64,000 nucleotides of DNA from Levilactobacillus fujinensis (GCF_003946335.1 NZ_RHNX01000014.1:1-64000), one strand, 5' to 3'; shown: positions 42,218 to 52,305, numbered from the stretch's first letter. Made by a program: numbers and translations. The notes: generated by a model from the letters alone, not told the origin.

Positions 42218-43666
42218 CTACTTCCGCTTCTTGCGCTTCAGTCGCTTCTTTTTATTCTTCTTCATTTGCCGGGACATCCGGTTCATGGCCATCTTCTGCA
42301 TCCGGCCACCCATGCCACCGCCACCCATACCTGTGTTGCCCATGAGTTGTTCCATACCGGACATGTTGCCCTTCGACACTTGGTTCATCATTTTCTTCAT
42401 TTGATTAAACTGCTTGATCATGCGGTTCACTTCATGAATAGGACGTCCTGACCCGGTTGCGATTCGCCGCCGTCGCGATGGATTCAAAAGATCCGGATTC
42501 GTTCGTTCCTGTGGCGTCATAGAGTACACAACCGCCTTCAAACGACCCATGTCCTTAGGGTCGACCTGAGCATTCTTCATGGCTGGGTTGTTGGCCATTC
42601 CAGGAATCATCTTCATCAGCTCATCCATTGGCCCCATCTTTTGAATCTGTTCAAGTTGATCGAGAAAATCGTTAAAATCAAACGAATTTTCCTGAATTTT
42701 TTCGGTTAATTGTTGTGCTTGCTTTTCATCGTATTCCTTTTGCGTCTTTTCGATCAGGGACAGCATGTCCCCCATGCCCAAGATTCGTGACGCCATCCGG
42801 TCGGGGTGGAAGACGTCCAAATCGGTCATCTTTTCGCCTTGCCCGATGAACTTGATTGGCTTGCCAGTCACTGCGCGAATCGAGAGTGCAGCCCCACCAC
42901 GGGTATCCCCGTCCAACTTAGTCAATACGACACCGGTCACGTCGAGTTTACCGTTGAATCCTTCGGCAGTCGCTACAGCGTTTTGCCCAGTCATCGCATC
43001 AACCGTTAACAGGATTTCATCTGGATGCGCCAAATCTTTAATGTTCGCCAGTTCATCCATCAGCTGTTCGTCAATTTGGAGACGACCGGCCGTATCAATG
43101 ATGATGTAATCGTTATGCTTTTCTTCAGCCTGCGCTAATCCTTGACGAACGATTTCCACAGGATCCACGTCAGTTCCCAATTGAAAGACAGGAACATCAA
43201 TACCGGCAGCCACTTGAACCAATTGTTCAATGGCGGCTGGCCGGTAAACGTCGGCCGCAATCATTAATGGCCGTGCGTTTTCTTCATTCTTTAATTTCAG
43301 CGCCAACTTCCCTGCAGTGGTCGTTTTCCCGGCCCCTTGCAGCCCAACCATCATGATGATCGTTGGAATCTTGTCAGACTTGTTCAGGGGAACGGCTTCT
43401 TCCCCCATGGTCTTGGTCAGCTCTTCATCAACAATCTTAACGATCTGTTGCGCGGGGTTCAGTCCTTCTAAGACATCGGCCCCCATTGCCCGGTCACGAA
43501 CCTGTTTCACAAAGTCCTTGACCACGGTAAAGTTAACGTCGGCTTCTAGTAATGCCAGCCGAATCTCACGCATGGTTTCTCGCAGGTCACTTTCGGAGAC
43601 TTTCCCTTTGCCCCGCAATTTGCGCATTGCGTTTTGTAGTCGTTCGGTTAATCCTTCAAACGCCAT
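42218..43666 (-). CDS. ffh: signal recognition particle protein Ffh
   Basis: 482-aa SRP54 GTPase. G1 GLQGAGKTTTAGKL, DTAGRL and TKLDGDTRGGAA motifs, then a methionine- and lysine-rich M domain with a GGGGMGG-like glycine tract near the end. Binds signal peptides with 4.5S RNA and docks to FtsY. ATG 43666 is taken because TTAGGTGG lies 9 nt upstream, the GTG at 43678 being part of that site. Follows ylxM. Confidence 0.97.
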   Translation of the reverse strand: MAFEGLTERLQNAMRKLRGKGKVSESDLRETMREIRLALLEADVNFTVVKDFVKQVRDRAMGADVLEGLNPAQQIVKIVDEELTKTMGEEAVPLNKSDKIPTIIMMVGLQGAGKTTTAGKLALKLKNEENARPLMIAADVYRPAAIEQLVQVAAGIDVPVFQLGTDVDPVEIVRQGLAQAEEKHNDYIIIDTAGRLQIDEQLMDELANIKDLAHPDEILLTVDAMTGQNAVATAEGFNGKLDVTGVVLTKLDGDTRGGAALSIRAVTGKPIKFIGQGEKMTDLDVFHPDRMASRILGMGDMLSLIEKTQKEYDEKQAQQLTEKIQENSFDFNDFLDQLEQIQKMGPMDELMKMIPGMANNPAMKNAQVDPKDMGRLKAVVYSMTPQERTNPDLLNPSRRRRIATGSGRPIHEVNRMIKQFNQMKKMMNQVSKGNMSGMEQLMGNTGMGGGGMGGRMQKMAMNRMSRQMKKNKKKRLKRKKRK

Positions 43667-43685
43667 TCGTTTTGCCACCTAACTT

Positions 43686-44027
43686 TCATTGTTCTTCTAG
43701 ATTTTCAAGACCCGCAACCAACCGGTTCAGCTTCGCGTCCTTGGGATAGTTATCCGCCACGTACGCTTGAATCTCATCGGCCTGTTGATTGCGCGCGGTA
43801 AATTCTTGGTAGAGATGCAATTTAGCTTCATAATCTTCGAGAATTTTCTCGGTCCGCCGTAAATTATCGTAGACCGCCTGACGACTAACATTATACTCTT
43901 CAGCAATTTCACCCAAAGAATAGTCATCTCCGTAATATAATTGCATATAGTTATTTTGCTTCACGGTCAGTAGCGGCTGGTAGAACGCAAATAAGGAATT
44001 AATCCGATAGTTTTTTTCAATCTCCAT
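43686..44027 (-). CDS. ylxM: YlxM family DNA-binding protein
   Basis: 113-aa helix-turn-helix protein (sigma-70 region 4-like; UPF0122). [20 protein letters not shown] and [17 protein letters not shown] are typical. Always beside ffh, thought to tune SRP assembly. GGAGG precedes ATG 44027; eight codons upstream in the frame are excluded on that basis. Confidence 0.93.
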   Translation of the reverse strand: MEIEKNYRINSLFAFYQPLLTVKQNNYMQLYYGDDYSLGEIAEEYNVSRQAVYDNLRRTEKILEDYEAKLHLYQEFTARNQQADEIQAYVADNYPKDAKLNRLVAGLENLEEQ

Positions 44028-44345
44028 GCTTGGTCCTCCAGTTCGTGTCACACTCTACTAGGGTACCGATTTTTAGCGCTTTCGTCAATTTTTTTCGCTG
44101 ATTTCGGGTAAAGTTACTGGTGAAACAGCTTAATCACATTTGATGTGCATCAGTCATGGTCAACGCGCAAAGTCAGCGCTGATCATCTATTTTAATAATA
44201 ATTTTCGTGTTGTTAACCCATGAATAGCGGAATTCTCACTTACTTTTCATAAAGCAATCGCATTTCATGCCCCTCACTGTCATCCTTATTCTCCACTGGA
44301 ACAATTAAATCTCACTCACTTTCTACATACCAGGAGGATATTACC

Positions 44346-44807
44346 ATGTCAATCACTATCACGCGTGAAAACGACGCCATCACCAAAGCCAACATCGTCC
44401 AAGAAGTTCTCGCTGATCTTCCCGAGTGGTTCGGACTGCCGAACTCCATGACAGCATACGTTGACGCTGCCCGTGACCTACCACTATGGGTCGCTCGCAA
44501 TGAAAAAAATGTCGTGGGCTTCATCGGCCTCACCACGACTAGTGCTGCTACCGCTGAAGTTCAGTGTATGGGTATCAAACGTGCCTACCACCATCAAGGT
44601 ATCGGCCGGCGACTCATGGTCGAACTCATCGCGAACGCGCGCCAAACGTTTAGTTACCTTCAGGTCAAGACGGTCGCTCCCGGCCACTATACCGCCTATG
44701 ATCAAACTAATACCTTCTACCGTGCAGTTGGTTTTGACCCGTTAGAAGTTTTCCCGACCTTCTGGGACACCTGGAATCCCTGTTTGATTCTGATTCAAAA
44801 ACTATAA
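44346..44807 (+). CDS. GNAT family N-acetyltransferase
   Basis: 153 aa with the GNAT acetyl-CoA motif RAYHHQGIGRRLM (Q/RxxGxG/A) and the C-terminal YDQTNTFYRAVGF segment. Strong AGGAGG before the ATG and a strong terminator after. Substrate unknown. Confidence 0.85.
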   Translation: MSITITRENDAITKANIVQEVLADLPEWFGLPNSMTAYVDAARDLPLWVARNEKNVVGFIGLTTTSAATAEVQCMGIKRAYHHQGIGRRLMVELIANARQTFSYLQVKTVAPGHYTAYDQTNTFYRAVGFDPLEVFPTFWDTWNPCLILIQKL

Positions 44808-44814
44808 ACCATAC

Positions 44815-44865
44815 AAAATTAGCGTTGTAAACCCACAGTTGGATTTTACAACGCTAATTTTAATA
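44815..44865 (+). terminator. long rho-independent terminator, bidirectional
   Basis: A 17-bp perfect stem: AAAATTAGCGTTGTAAA (44815-44831) and TTTACAACGCTAATTTT (44845-44861). The stretch from here to 45266 has no clear gene, only weak similarity near 45000 to the repeat element. Confidence 0.9.
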
Positions 44866-45266
44866 TCTTTCTTTTGCCTGGATCAAGCTATCTTGTCTTG
44901 TCGAAAATCAGTCTCCACGCTAAGTAGCCCCCCCCCAGAACCAGCAGCAACCTAAAAGTTAGTAAGTAACCGGTTGAATCAAAAATAAAAGCACTCCTTA
45001 AAACGGCTACACTCCGATTTCCCGCTACTTTCCAAGCCTGCCTCTGACTCAAAAATTATAGATGATACAACAGGCAACCCTGTCAAAAGCTGGCTAACCC
45101 CCTAAGTATTGATCACATTAATTCCTATCGTATGTATCCGGTTCTCAGCTCCTGCACCTATTAATTGGACGACACCCTACTGACCGGTTGGCTTTAAACG
45201 TATTATCACAACATTCATTCAAACACTGTGCTAACTTCTATCCTAAAGTTATCTCCTATGCTTTAG

Positions 45267-45694
45267 TTATGCCCGATCATATTTATGCCAAAGATAATAG
45301 TACTGACAATTGCTACCAATTATGATAAGCAATAGTAAACCTAAAATAGTATTTCCAAACGATACCACTGTGAACTGCCAGGAACTCCCCATGAGGACAA
45401 AGACTATTAGCATCAGTAAGCATATGCAATCTATAAGTGTGTGCATGCACGCATTACGCGCAACGCTACCGCCTTATCCCGTTCATCATCGACAAAATAC
45501 AGCCCCTTAAATGTCTTGACGCCCAGATACTTTGACAAATACCAACACATCCCCCACAGATTCACAGTCATTAATAAAACAACAACCATAGTCAACCAAT
45601 CTGGCATATCTATCCAAAATAAAATCGCCAAGATGATGGCAGTAAGGTTATTACTCCAAAAGGTGAAGCGAACGATTCTTTGCGCTCGTGTCAT
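45267..45694 (-). pseudogene. four-helix membrane protein partner of the XRE regulator, frameshifted
   Basis: Starts MTRAQRIVRFTFWSNNLTAI with two hydrophobic helices and then YFVDDERDKAVALRVMRAC, the DERD...K/A motif of small membrane proteins commonly encoded next to XRE regulators. A GTGTGT run (plus strand, 45437-45442) carries what looks like one extra dinucleotide: the 87-aa frame stops at 45431, while the other frame continues LIDCICLLMLIVFVLMGSS and LGLLLLIIIGSNC with two more helices to TAA at 45267. Full length would be about 141 aa. Confidence 0.6.
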
Positions 45695-45900
45695 TTTGAC
45701 GCCTCCTTCGTTTCGTAATCAAATAACGTGTCAACCGTTGTATTTAAAACTTCCGCCAATTTAAAAGCTAAAGTTAGTGAAGGATCGTATTTGTCATTTT
45801 CAATCGCATTAATAGTTTGCCGGGTCACCTTAGCCAACTCAGCAATTTCGGCTTGAGACAATTTTAATTTTTTTCGCCGAACGGTAATGCTATTCCGCAT
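45691..45900 (-). CDS. XRE family transcriptional regulator (YozG-like)
   Basis: 69-aa compact Cro/CI-type HTH protein: KLSQAEIAELAKVTRQTINAIE, KYDPSLTLAFKLAEVLN. AAGGTGAG lies before ATG 45900. Overlaps the membrane protein gene by 4 nt (ATGA), a common regulator-membrane protein pair of unknown purpose. Confidence 0.85.
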   Translation of the reverse strand: MRNSITVRRKKLKLSQAEIAELAKVTRQTINAIENDKYDPSLTLAFKLAEVLNTTVDTLFDYETKEASK

Positions 45901-45942
45901 CGTTTCTCACCTTCTTAACGTCAAAACTATGACCACTTATAG

Positions 45943-45987
45943 TAAAACATGTTTAACATTATATGTAAATAGTTTTTGACATTTCAA
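45943..45987 (-). promoter_or_regulatory. promoter and possible operator of the XRE gene
   Basis: TTGAAA (45982-45987), 18-nt spacer, TATAAT (45958-45963) on the minus strand. Next to the -10, TAAACATGTTTTA contains the perfect palindrome AAACATGTTT, a plausible autoregulatory site. Confidence 0.6.
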
Positions 45988-46131
45988 GCATAACTACAGG
46001 ACCTGTTTTTAGGCTAGTCTTACTTTATCAGCCTACTCTTCAAGCGTTAACCCGTCTTCGGTTCAACGAAAACATCAAAAAAACGGCATAAGTATCACCC
46101 CCCTAAGGTCAACACTCATGTCGCTAATTAT

Positions 46132-47712
46132 TTACTTTTTTTCCAAAGTTTTAACGTCGATCAAGCCCTTAAACAGGCCATAAACGAATTCGTTCGGATC
46201 AAATGGTCGTAGATCTGAGATCTGTTCTCCAAGTCCAATGAACTTCACCGGGACGTGGAGCTCGTTGCGAATTGCCAGCACGATCCCCCCACGGGCCGTC
46301 CCATCTAACTTAGTTAAGACGATTCCAGTCACGTCCGTAGATTCCTTGAACAACTTCGCCTGTGTCAGCGCGTTCTGGCCAGTTGTGGCGTCCAACACTA
46401 ATAAGACTTCATGTGGCGCAGTTGGAATCTCACGGGTGATGATTCGCTTCATCTTTTCCAGCTCATTCATCAGGTTGACCTTGTTCTGCAATCGACCAGC
46501 GGTGTCAACGAAAAGGATGTCGTAATCCTCATCCTTCGCCTTTTTCACGGCGTCAAACACAACAGCAGCGGGATCCGACTGTGGTTTCCCGGTGACAATG
46601 TCGACATCCGCGCGCTTAGCCCAAACATCGAGTTGTTCCGTCGCCCCAGCCCGAAAAGTATCGGCGGCGGCCAACAGAACTTTTTTACCCTGTTGGTGGA
46701 AACGGTTTGCCATCTTCCCAATGGTCGTCGTCTTACCGACCCCGTTGACCCCAACAAACAAGATTACTGTGGGGCCCTCAGACGCCATGTTTAGTGCCGT
46801 GCTCTCATCGTTACCGGCCGCATCATAAATCTCGACCAACTTTTCCACGACCACGTTTTGTACATCTTGGGACTTCTTAGCGTTTTGTAGTTTCACTTCA
46901 TCTCGCAACTCGTCACTGAGCTTCACAGCCATATCAAAGCCAACGTCGGCGCCAATCAAAGTCTCTTCAAGGTCATCAAAGAAACTCTCGTCGACGTGCC
47001 GAAAGTTGGCAAGCAGAGCGTTCAGGCGCTGACCAAATGTCGTCCGCGTCTTTTCCAGCCCCTTGTCGTAAAGTTGTTCGTCACTGACAGGTTTTTCGGT
47101 GGGTTCAGCTGGCACAGATTCTGTCGGCACGGATTCTGCTTCGCTAGGCATTTCAACTGATTTTTCAGCCGCACCCTTTGCTTCTTCACTGTTTGCAACA
47201 ACCGCCTCACTACCTGGCGTTTCGGCTACCGATGTTGACTCCAAAACTGGTGCCGCTTCAGATGTTACCTCAGGTTCAGACACAACCACTGACTTGGTAA
47301 CGGATTCTGAAGTAACAGTTGGCGCCACAGGGGCTTCACTCGTCATTTCAGTTGCCGTTTCACTGGCCTCATTAGGCACAACTTCACCGATTAGATTCCC
47401 ATTGTCAGTTGTTTGTGACGCTTCGCTGGTGGGAGTTATGCTAGTCTCAGACTCACTAGTTGTGGCCGTTGCTTCACTCGTTTCGGCTTCACTAGTTGTA
47501 CTGGTCTCACTGGTCTCACTGGTCTCACTGGTCTCACTGGTCTCACTGGTCTCACTGGTCTCACTGGCTACACTGGTCTCACTATCCGTTGCCTCACTCG
47601 CAACACTCTCGCTAGTGACGGCCGCATTTTCTACTGGTTCTGCTTCTGATTCCGGTTTTGGTGCTTCACTCGCCGGCTTGGCACGCCGACGGAAAATATC
47701 AAATAATCCCAT
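46132..47712 (-). CDS. ftsY: signal recognition particle receptor FtsY
   Basis: 526 aa, longer than most because of an acidic Ser/Glu/Thr-rich N-terminal region of about 220 residues. The NG domain follows: TFGQRLNALLANFRHVDE, G1 GVNGVGKTTTIGKMA, DTAGRLQNK and TKLDGTARGG. Receptor for SRP at the membrane. The stop of smc and the start of ftsY share one base (47712), so the two genes are coupled. Confidence 0.96.
   Translation of the reverse strand: MGLFDIFRRRAKPASEAPKPESEAEPVENAAVTSESVASEATDSETSVASETSETSETSETSETSETSETSTTSEAETSEATATTSESETSITPTSEASQTTDNGNLIGEVVPNEASETATEMTSEAPVAPTVTSESVTKSVVVSEPEVTSEAAPVLESTSVAETPGSEAVVANSEEAKGAAEKSVEMPSEAESVPTESVPAEPTEKPVSDEQLYDKGLEKTRTTFGQRLNALLANFRHVDESFFDDLEETLIGADVGFDMAVKLSDELRDEVKLQNAKKSQDVQNVVVEKLVEIYDAAGNDESTALNMASEGPTVILFVGVNGVGKTTTIGKMANRFHQQGKKVLLAAADTFRAGATEQLDVWAKRADVDIVTGKPQSDPAAVVFDAVKKAKDEDYDILFVDTAGRLQNKVNLMNELEKMKRIITREIPTAPHEVLLVLDATTGQNALTQAKLFKESTDVTGIVLTKLDGTARGGIVLAIRNELHVPVKFIGLGEQISDLRPFDPNEFVYGLFKGLIDVKTLEKK
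47501..47581. repeat. 9-bp tandem repeat in ftsY
   Basis: CTGGTCTCA repeated seven times perfectly (47501-47563), then a variant unit and one more. It encodes the repeating tripeptide Ser-Glu-Thr in the FtsY acidic domain. Unit length is a multiple of three, so slippage changes length but not frame. Confidence 0.9.
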
Positions 47713-50700
47713 TAGGATTGCTTCCCTTCCGTAGTGGTCTCGTGGTCAAGGTCAACTGCCACCATCTTAGACACCCCGGACTCCTGCATGGTCACACCGT
47801 ACAAAATGTCGGCTTGAACCATGGTTTCCTTCCGATGGGTGATGACGATAAATTGTGTTTGATTTTGGAACTGATGAATGTAACGGGCAAATCGGGTCAC
47901 ATTAGCTGGATCTAGCGCCGCTTCCACTTCATCTAAGATACAGAATGGCACAGGTTGCACCTGTAAAATCGCAAATAATAGCGTAATCGCTGTCAGTGCC
48001 CGCTCGCCACCGGAAAGAAGCCCCATGTTCTGGAACTTTTTGCCAGGTGGCTGCGCCATAATGTCAATTCCAGTTGTTAGTAAGTCATCTGGATCGGTCA
48101 AAACAAGCTTAGCCGTTCCCCCACCAAACATCTGGCGGAATGTCGCAGTAAACTTTGCCGCAATTTGATCGAAGCTGTCCTTGAATCGGCGTTTGACTTG
48201 GCCATCCAATTCAGTCATGGTCGTCGTCAACTGCTCCTTAGCCGTCAATAGATCATCGCGCTGTTGCGTCAAGAAATCATAGCGTTCACGCACATCTTTA
48301 TATTCGTCAATGGCGTTCACGTTGACCGGCCCAATCTCATCCAAACCACGCTTCAATAGTTTCAATTGGACCGCAAGCTCATCGGCTGGCAAGTCACTGA
48401 CATCCTGCTCGGCAGCCGCTAAGCTCACATGATACTTTTCAGACAACTGGTTCTGTTGTTGGTCGATCAAGGCCGATAGACGCGTCTGCTTGACCTGTGC
48501 TTGTTGCAACTCATCGTTAGCCAACTGCAATAACCCGCTAGTCCGCTGGTTTGCCGTTTCGGCAGCAGCCAGATCATCGTTTGCTGTGGTCAACAGTTCA
48601 TTTTCCTGCGCCACTTGTTGTTCGACTGTCTGCCGGGCCACTTGGGCGTCGGCCAGCCGTTGCTGAGCCTGTTCTGGCGTCAGTGACTCCTGATTCACCA
48701 ATTGCTGTAGCTCGGCGGTCACCGTCGTCACCTGTTGCTGGTCAGCTTGCATTTGCTTTTCCAGTCGATGCACCGTTTCTACCTGCTGTTGGTGACGTTC
48801 CTTAGCTCCCGCCAACCATGTTTGCTTGGCAGTTAACGCCGTCTGATTCTGCGCTTGTTCAGCCGTCACTGTCGTGATCTTAGTCTGCAAGTCCTTGACG
48901 TGTTGCTCGGTCGCCGCCACATCCTGCTCGCCGACGGTAATTCGCGCCGCAATCGACTCACCCTGTTGGTCGTCCGTGACCACCTGCGCCTGTTTGATCT
49001 CCAATTTGGCGGCCTTCACCTGCCGATCAGCCTGTCCGGCCGTCGTTTGGGCATTTGCCAGATTGTCCTCTAATTGCCGACATTGTGGTTGTAAGCGATT
49101 GATCGTTACCTGCAGTTCCTGACTGCGAGCCTCACTGTCCTGTAGCCCGGCTCGTTGCTGCTTGATTTTCGTTTCCTGAGCCGTAAGCTTGCTCTTCATA
49201 GCCGCAATCGACGTTTGGAGCTGTTGTAACTCTTGTTGTTGCCGCAAAACACTGCTGTGGCTCTGCCGCGATTGCCCCCCGGAAATGGCCCCGCTGGCAC
49301 TGACCACGTCACCCGTCAGACTAACCACCCGATAGCGATGGTGAATCCGCTGACTGATATCGACGGCCGTATCCAAATTGGCCGCAAAAATCGTGGTTCC
49401 CAGCAGGTAGTCCAAAATGGGCTGTGCTTGGGCTGTCATCTGTACCAGGTCACTCCCGACACCAAGAAAACCAGAGAGTCCCCGTAAGAGTTGCCGCGTG
49501 CTCCGGTCGACTTGACGGCCGCGAATCGTAGTTAGTGGTAAAAAGGTTGCCCGTCCACCTTTGTGTTCGCGCAAATAACCGACCGCAGCCTTCGCCGTCG
49601 TTTCGTCATCGACCACGACCTGTTGTAGCTGACCACCCAAGGCGTATTCTACCGCCATCGTATACCGTTCCGGTACTTGCAGAAGTTCGGAAACGGCGCC
49701 CAGCAAGCCGCGAAAATGATCACGTTGCTTCAAAATGGCCCGGACGCCCTGGTAGAACCCCCCATATTCGGCTGAAGCAGACTGCAGGCTCGCCGCCTGC
49801 GTTTGCGCTCGCTGGTAAACTTCTAGGGCTGCTTGCCAATTATGCTGGGCCTGCTGGTAGGCCTTTTGTAACTGCTGATACTGCCCAGCTTCGGTGTCTA
49901 ATCCCTGTTCGGCTTGGTTCACCTGTGCCTTAACTGTGGTGGTCTGTTCCGTGAGCGTCATTACCGTCGTTTGGGCCGCTCGGGCCTTCGCCTGTAAGTC
50001 AGCCAGCTGCTGGGCCACCCGCTGACCTTGTTGCTGTACCCGTTCTTGATTTTGTTGTAAATACTGACGTTGATTCCGCAGCGTGGCAATCTGTTGTTTC
50101 TGATCGAAGTATGTCGTACGTAGATCCTCCAGCTGCTGCCGCAACGCTGTCACCGTCTTGGGGTCCGTCGCCACCGTTAAAGTTTTGACTTCACCCTGAG
50201 CTGTCTTCATCGCCGCCACTAGCTCGTTGACCTGTTGTTTAGTCGTAGCTAATGCGTCTTGATTGGTCGCAATACGATCGTTTAGTTCAGCCAGTTGATC
50301 CTTGGCCTGCCGCTGTTGTTCGTCCAAATGGCGTTGCTGCTCGCCGGACAGATTCACCTGTCCCTGAGCTTGTTCAACCCGTTGCGTTGCCGTCACCAAT
50401 TTTGCTTGCAGGGCATCCTTGGCTGCCAAATGATCAGCCTGTCCTTGCTTCAACTGCTGAACCGTTGCCAACTGCTCTTTTTCGGCATTTTGATGCATCG
50501 TGACCTGGTTATGCTTGGTGCGCACAAGGCTGTCGGCCGTCTGCTTTTCGGCCAGCTCTGCTCGTAATTGGCGCGTGAGTTGGGTTCGATCCAACAGAGC
50601 AAATTTTTCCTGTTGATCAAGATAATCTTGTGCCAAACTACTCTGTTTTTCTAGCGGCTCGATTCGGCCTTCGAGTTCCGCGATAATGTCTTCAACCCGA

Positions 50701-51266
50701 CTCAAATAAGCCATCGTGTCGTCCATTTCTCGCTGCGCCTTTTCCTTATGCTTGCGGTACTTGTAGACTCCGGCGACCTCTTCAATGATGTTACGGCGAT
50801 CCTCAGGCTTGCTATTAAAGATGGATTCCACCCGTCCTTGAGAAATAATGGAAAAGGAGTCCTGACCCATCCCGGAATCCATGAGCAGTTCCGTAATGTC
50901 CTTTAATCGACAGTCCTGACCATTAAGCTGGTAATTACTTTCACCGCTCCGATACAGCGCCCGACTGATAGTCAGTTCGGTATAGTCACTTTTCAAATAG
51001 TGGTCAGTGTTGTCCAATGTAATGGCCACTGCTGCTCTATTCAATGGGTGCCGGTCAGCCGAACCCGCAAAGATTATATCGGGCATTTTACTGCCTCGTA
51101 AACTTTTGGCGGACTGTTCCCCTAGAACCCAACGGACGGCCTCAGAAATGTTACTCTTTCCGCTACCGTTAGGGCCGACGATGCCGGTCATTCCCGGCAA
51201 AAAGTCAATTCGAGTCTTATCCGCAAAGGATTTGAACCCGCTAATTTCTAATGTCTTCAACCGCAT
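47712..51266 (-). CDS. smc: chromosome partition protein SMC
   Basis: 1184-aa SMC ATPase: Walker A GPNGSGKSN (31-39), a long coiled coil rich in Gln, hinge at about 500-680 (GLLGAVSELLQVP, GGRATFLPL, GDVVSASGAISGG), second coiled coil, C-terminal signature LSGGERALTA and Walker B CILDEVEAALD. Forms the condensin ring with ScpA and ScpB. Starts 12 bp after rnc. Confidence 0.97.
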   Translation of the reverse strand: MRLKTLEISGFKSFADKTRIDFLPGMTGIVGPNGSGKSNISEAVRWVLGEQSAKSLRGSKMPDIIFAGSADRHPLNRAAVAITLDNTDHYLKSDYTELTISRALYRSGESNYQLNGQDCRLKDITELLMDSGMGQDSFSIISQGRVESIFNSKPEDRRNIIEEVAGVYKYRKHKEKAQREMDDTMAYLSRVEDIIAELEGRIEPLEKQSSLAQDYLDQQEKFALLDRTQLTRQLRAELAEKQTADSLVRTKHNQVTMHQNAEKEQLATVQQLKQGQADHLAAKDALQAKLVTATQRVEQAQGQVNLSGEQQRHLDEQQRQAKDQLAELNDRIATNQDALATTKQQVNELVAAMKTAQGEVKTLTVATDPKTVTALRQQLEDLRTTYFDQKQQIATLRNQRQYLQQNQERVQQQGQRVAQQLADLQAKARAAQTTVMTLTEQTTTVKAQVNQAEQGLDTEAGQYQQLQKAYQQAQHNWQAALEVYQRAQTQAASLQSASAEYGGFYQGVRAILKQRDHFRGLLGAVSELLQVPERYTMAVEYALGGQLQQVVVDDETTAKAAVGYLREHKGGRATFLPLTTIRGRQVDRSTRQLLRGLSGFLGVGSDLVQMTAQAQPILDYLLGTTIFAANLDTAVDISQRIHHRYRVVSLTGDVVSASGAISGGQSRQSHSSVLRQQQELQQLQTSIAAMKSKLTAQETKIKQQRAGLQDSEARSQELQVTINRLQPQCRQLEDNLANAQTTAGQADRQVKAAKLEIKQAQVVTDDQQGESIAARITVGEQDVAATEQHVKDLQTKITTVTAEQAQNQTALTAKQTWLAGAKERHQQQVETVHRLEKQMQADQQQVTTVTAELQQLVNQESLTPEQAQQRLADAQVARQTVEQQVAQENELLTTANDDLAAAETANQRTSGLLQLANDELQQAQVKQTRLSALIDQQQNQLSEKYHVSLAAAEQDVSDLPADELAVQLKLLKRGLDEIGPVNVNAIDEYKDVRERYDFLTQQRDDLLTAKEQLTTTMTELDGQVKRRFKDSFDQIAAKFTATFRQMFGGGTAKLVLTDPDDLLTTGIDIMAQPPGKKFQNMGLLSGGERALTAITLLFAILQVQPVPFCILDEVEAALDPANVTRFARYIHQFQNQTQFIVITHRKETMVQADILYGVTMQESGVSKMVAVDLDHETTTEGKQS

Positions 51267-51278
51267 CGTTAGTCATCC

Positions 51279-51974
51279 TTACTCTTCTTTCAGATTCTCC
51301 AGCGCATGCCGTGCTGCATTTTGTTCCGCATGCTTCTTGGAGTGGCCGTTTCCTTCCCCCAGTAACTTATCGTTCACGTAAACGGCAACCTTGAAGGCCC
51401 GGTCATTATCTGGCCCCTCTTCATCCAATAAGCGATAGTCGATGGTAACTGACCCATTCTTTTGGACCAATTCTTGGAGTTCGGTCTTGTGGTCAAAGAA
51501 TTCGTCGAAACGGCCCTCATCCAGCTTAGGAAAGACGACGGTCGTCACGAACGGCACCACCTTGTCCAACCCCTGATCCATATACAGCGCACCAATAAAG
51601 GACTCGAAAATATCGCATAACAAGGAGTCGCGTTGCCGAGCCTGCGCCTTTTCCTCACCCCGACCTAACCGAATATATTGGTCGAAATGGCATTCGCGTG
51701 CAAAACTCGCAAAGCTCTGTTCATTGACCATGGCTGCCCGAAGCCGCGTTAAGCGTCCCTGGGGCATCTTGGGGTAACGTCGAAAGATATAGTTGGAAAC
51801 GACCAACTGCATCACAGCATCCCCTAGGAATTCAATTCGTTCATAAAATTTCAGGCCCTGATTTGGGTGTTCGTTGACGTACGAGGCTTGTGTAAACGCT
51901 TCGTCGAGTAGCGACTGGTCTTTAAAGTGAATATCAAAGTTCTCTGCTAATTCTTCATTTAATCCAGCAATCAC
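51279..51974 (-). CDS. rnc: ribonuclease III
   Basis: 231 aa. RNase III signature YERIEFLGDAVMQLVVS with the catalytic acidic residues, second acidic site LLCDIFESFIGALYMD, and a C-terminal dsRBD (TELQELVQKNG, GEGNGHSKKHAEQNAA). Processes rRNA and dsRNA. Confidence 0.97.
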   Translation of the reverse strand: MIAGLNEELAENFDIHFKDQSLLDEAFTQASYVNEHPNQGLKFYERIEFLGDAVMQLVVSNYIFRRYPKMPQGRLTRLRAAMVNEQSFASFARECHFDQYIRLGRGEEKAQARQRDSLLCDIFESFIGALYMDQGLDKVVPFVTTVVFPKLDEGRFDEFFDHKTELQELVQKNGSVTIDYRLLDEEGPDNDRAFKVAVYVNDKLLGEGNGHSKKHAEQNAARHALENLKEE

Positions 51975-52007
51975 GCGTAAATTCCCTCATTTCTTCATAG
52001 TCAGATT

Positions 52008-52042
52008 GAAAAAGCCCGGGACGAAAAGTTGCGGCCCGGACT
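52008..52042 (-). terminator. terminator between acpP and rnc
   Basis: AGTCCGGG and CCCGGGCT form the stem and T5 follows on the minus strand. Confidence 0.75.
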
Positions 52043-52053
52043 CGCTTGGTACT

Positions 52054-52305
52054 TTATTTTGCTTGATTTTGGTGGGCATCAATGTAGTCCACAACTTCGC
52101 CAATGGTATTCAATTTTTCGGCATCTTCATCCGAAATCTCTGCGCCAAAGGTATCTTCCAGTTCCAAGACAAATTCCACAAAGTCAATGGAATCCGCATC
52201 CAAGTCCTGTTTAAAATTCAGTTGATCGTTGATCGCGTCTCTATCAGTTTCAAATCGATCGGCGATAATATCGGCAATCTTGTCAAAAATTTCTGCTTTT
52301 GTCAT
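52054..52305 (-). CDS. acpP: acyl carrier protein
   Basis: 83-aa acidic ACP with the phosphopantetheine site DADSIDFVE (Ser39). Lies between plsX and rnc, consistent with a role in fatty acid and phospholipid synthesis. The 229-bp gap to plsX holds no convincing gene. Confidence 0.95.
   Translation of the reverse strand: MTKAEIFDKIADIIADRFETDRDAINDQLNFKQDLDADSIDFVEFVLELEDTFGAEISDEDAEKLNTIGEVVDYIDAHQNQAK

Noticed and set aside
44880-45060. Possible further copy of the TIR element
   Set aside because: Only short scattered similarity; no terminus found.
47099-47734. A 211-aa frame antisense to ftsY, rich in Ser, Val and Leu
   Set aside because: It mirrors the Ser-Glu-Thr repeat codons; no start signals, and ftsY is certain.
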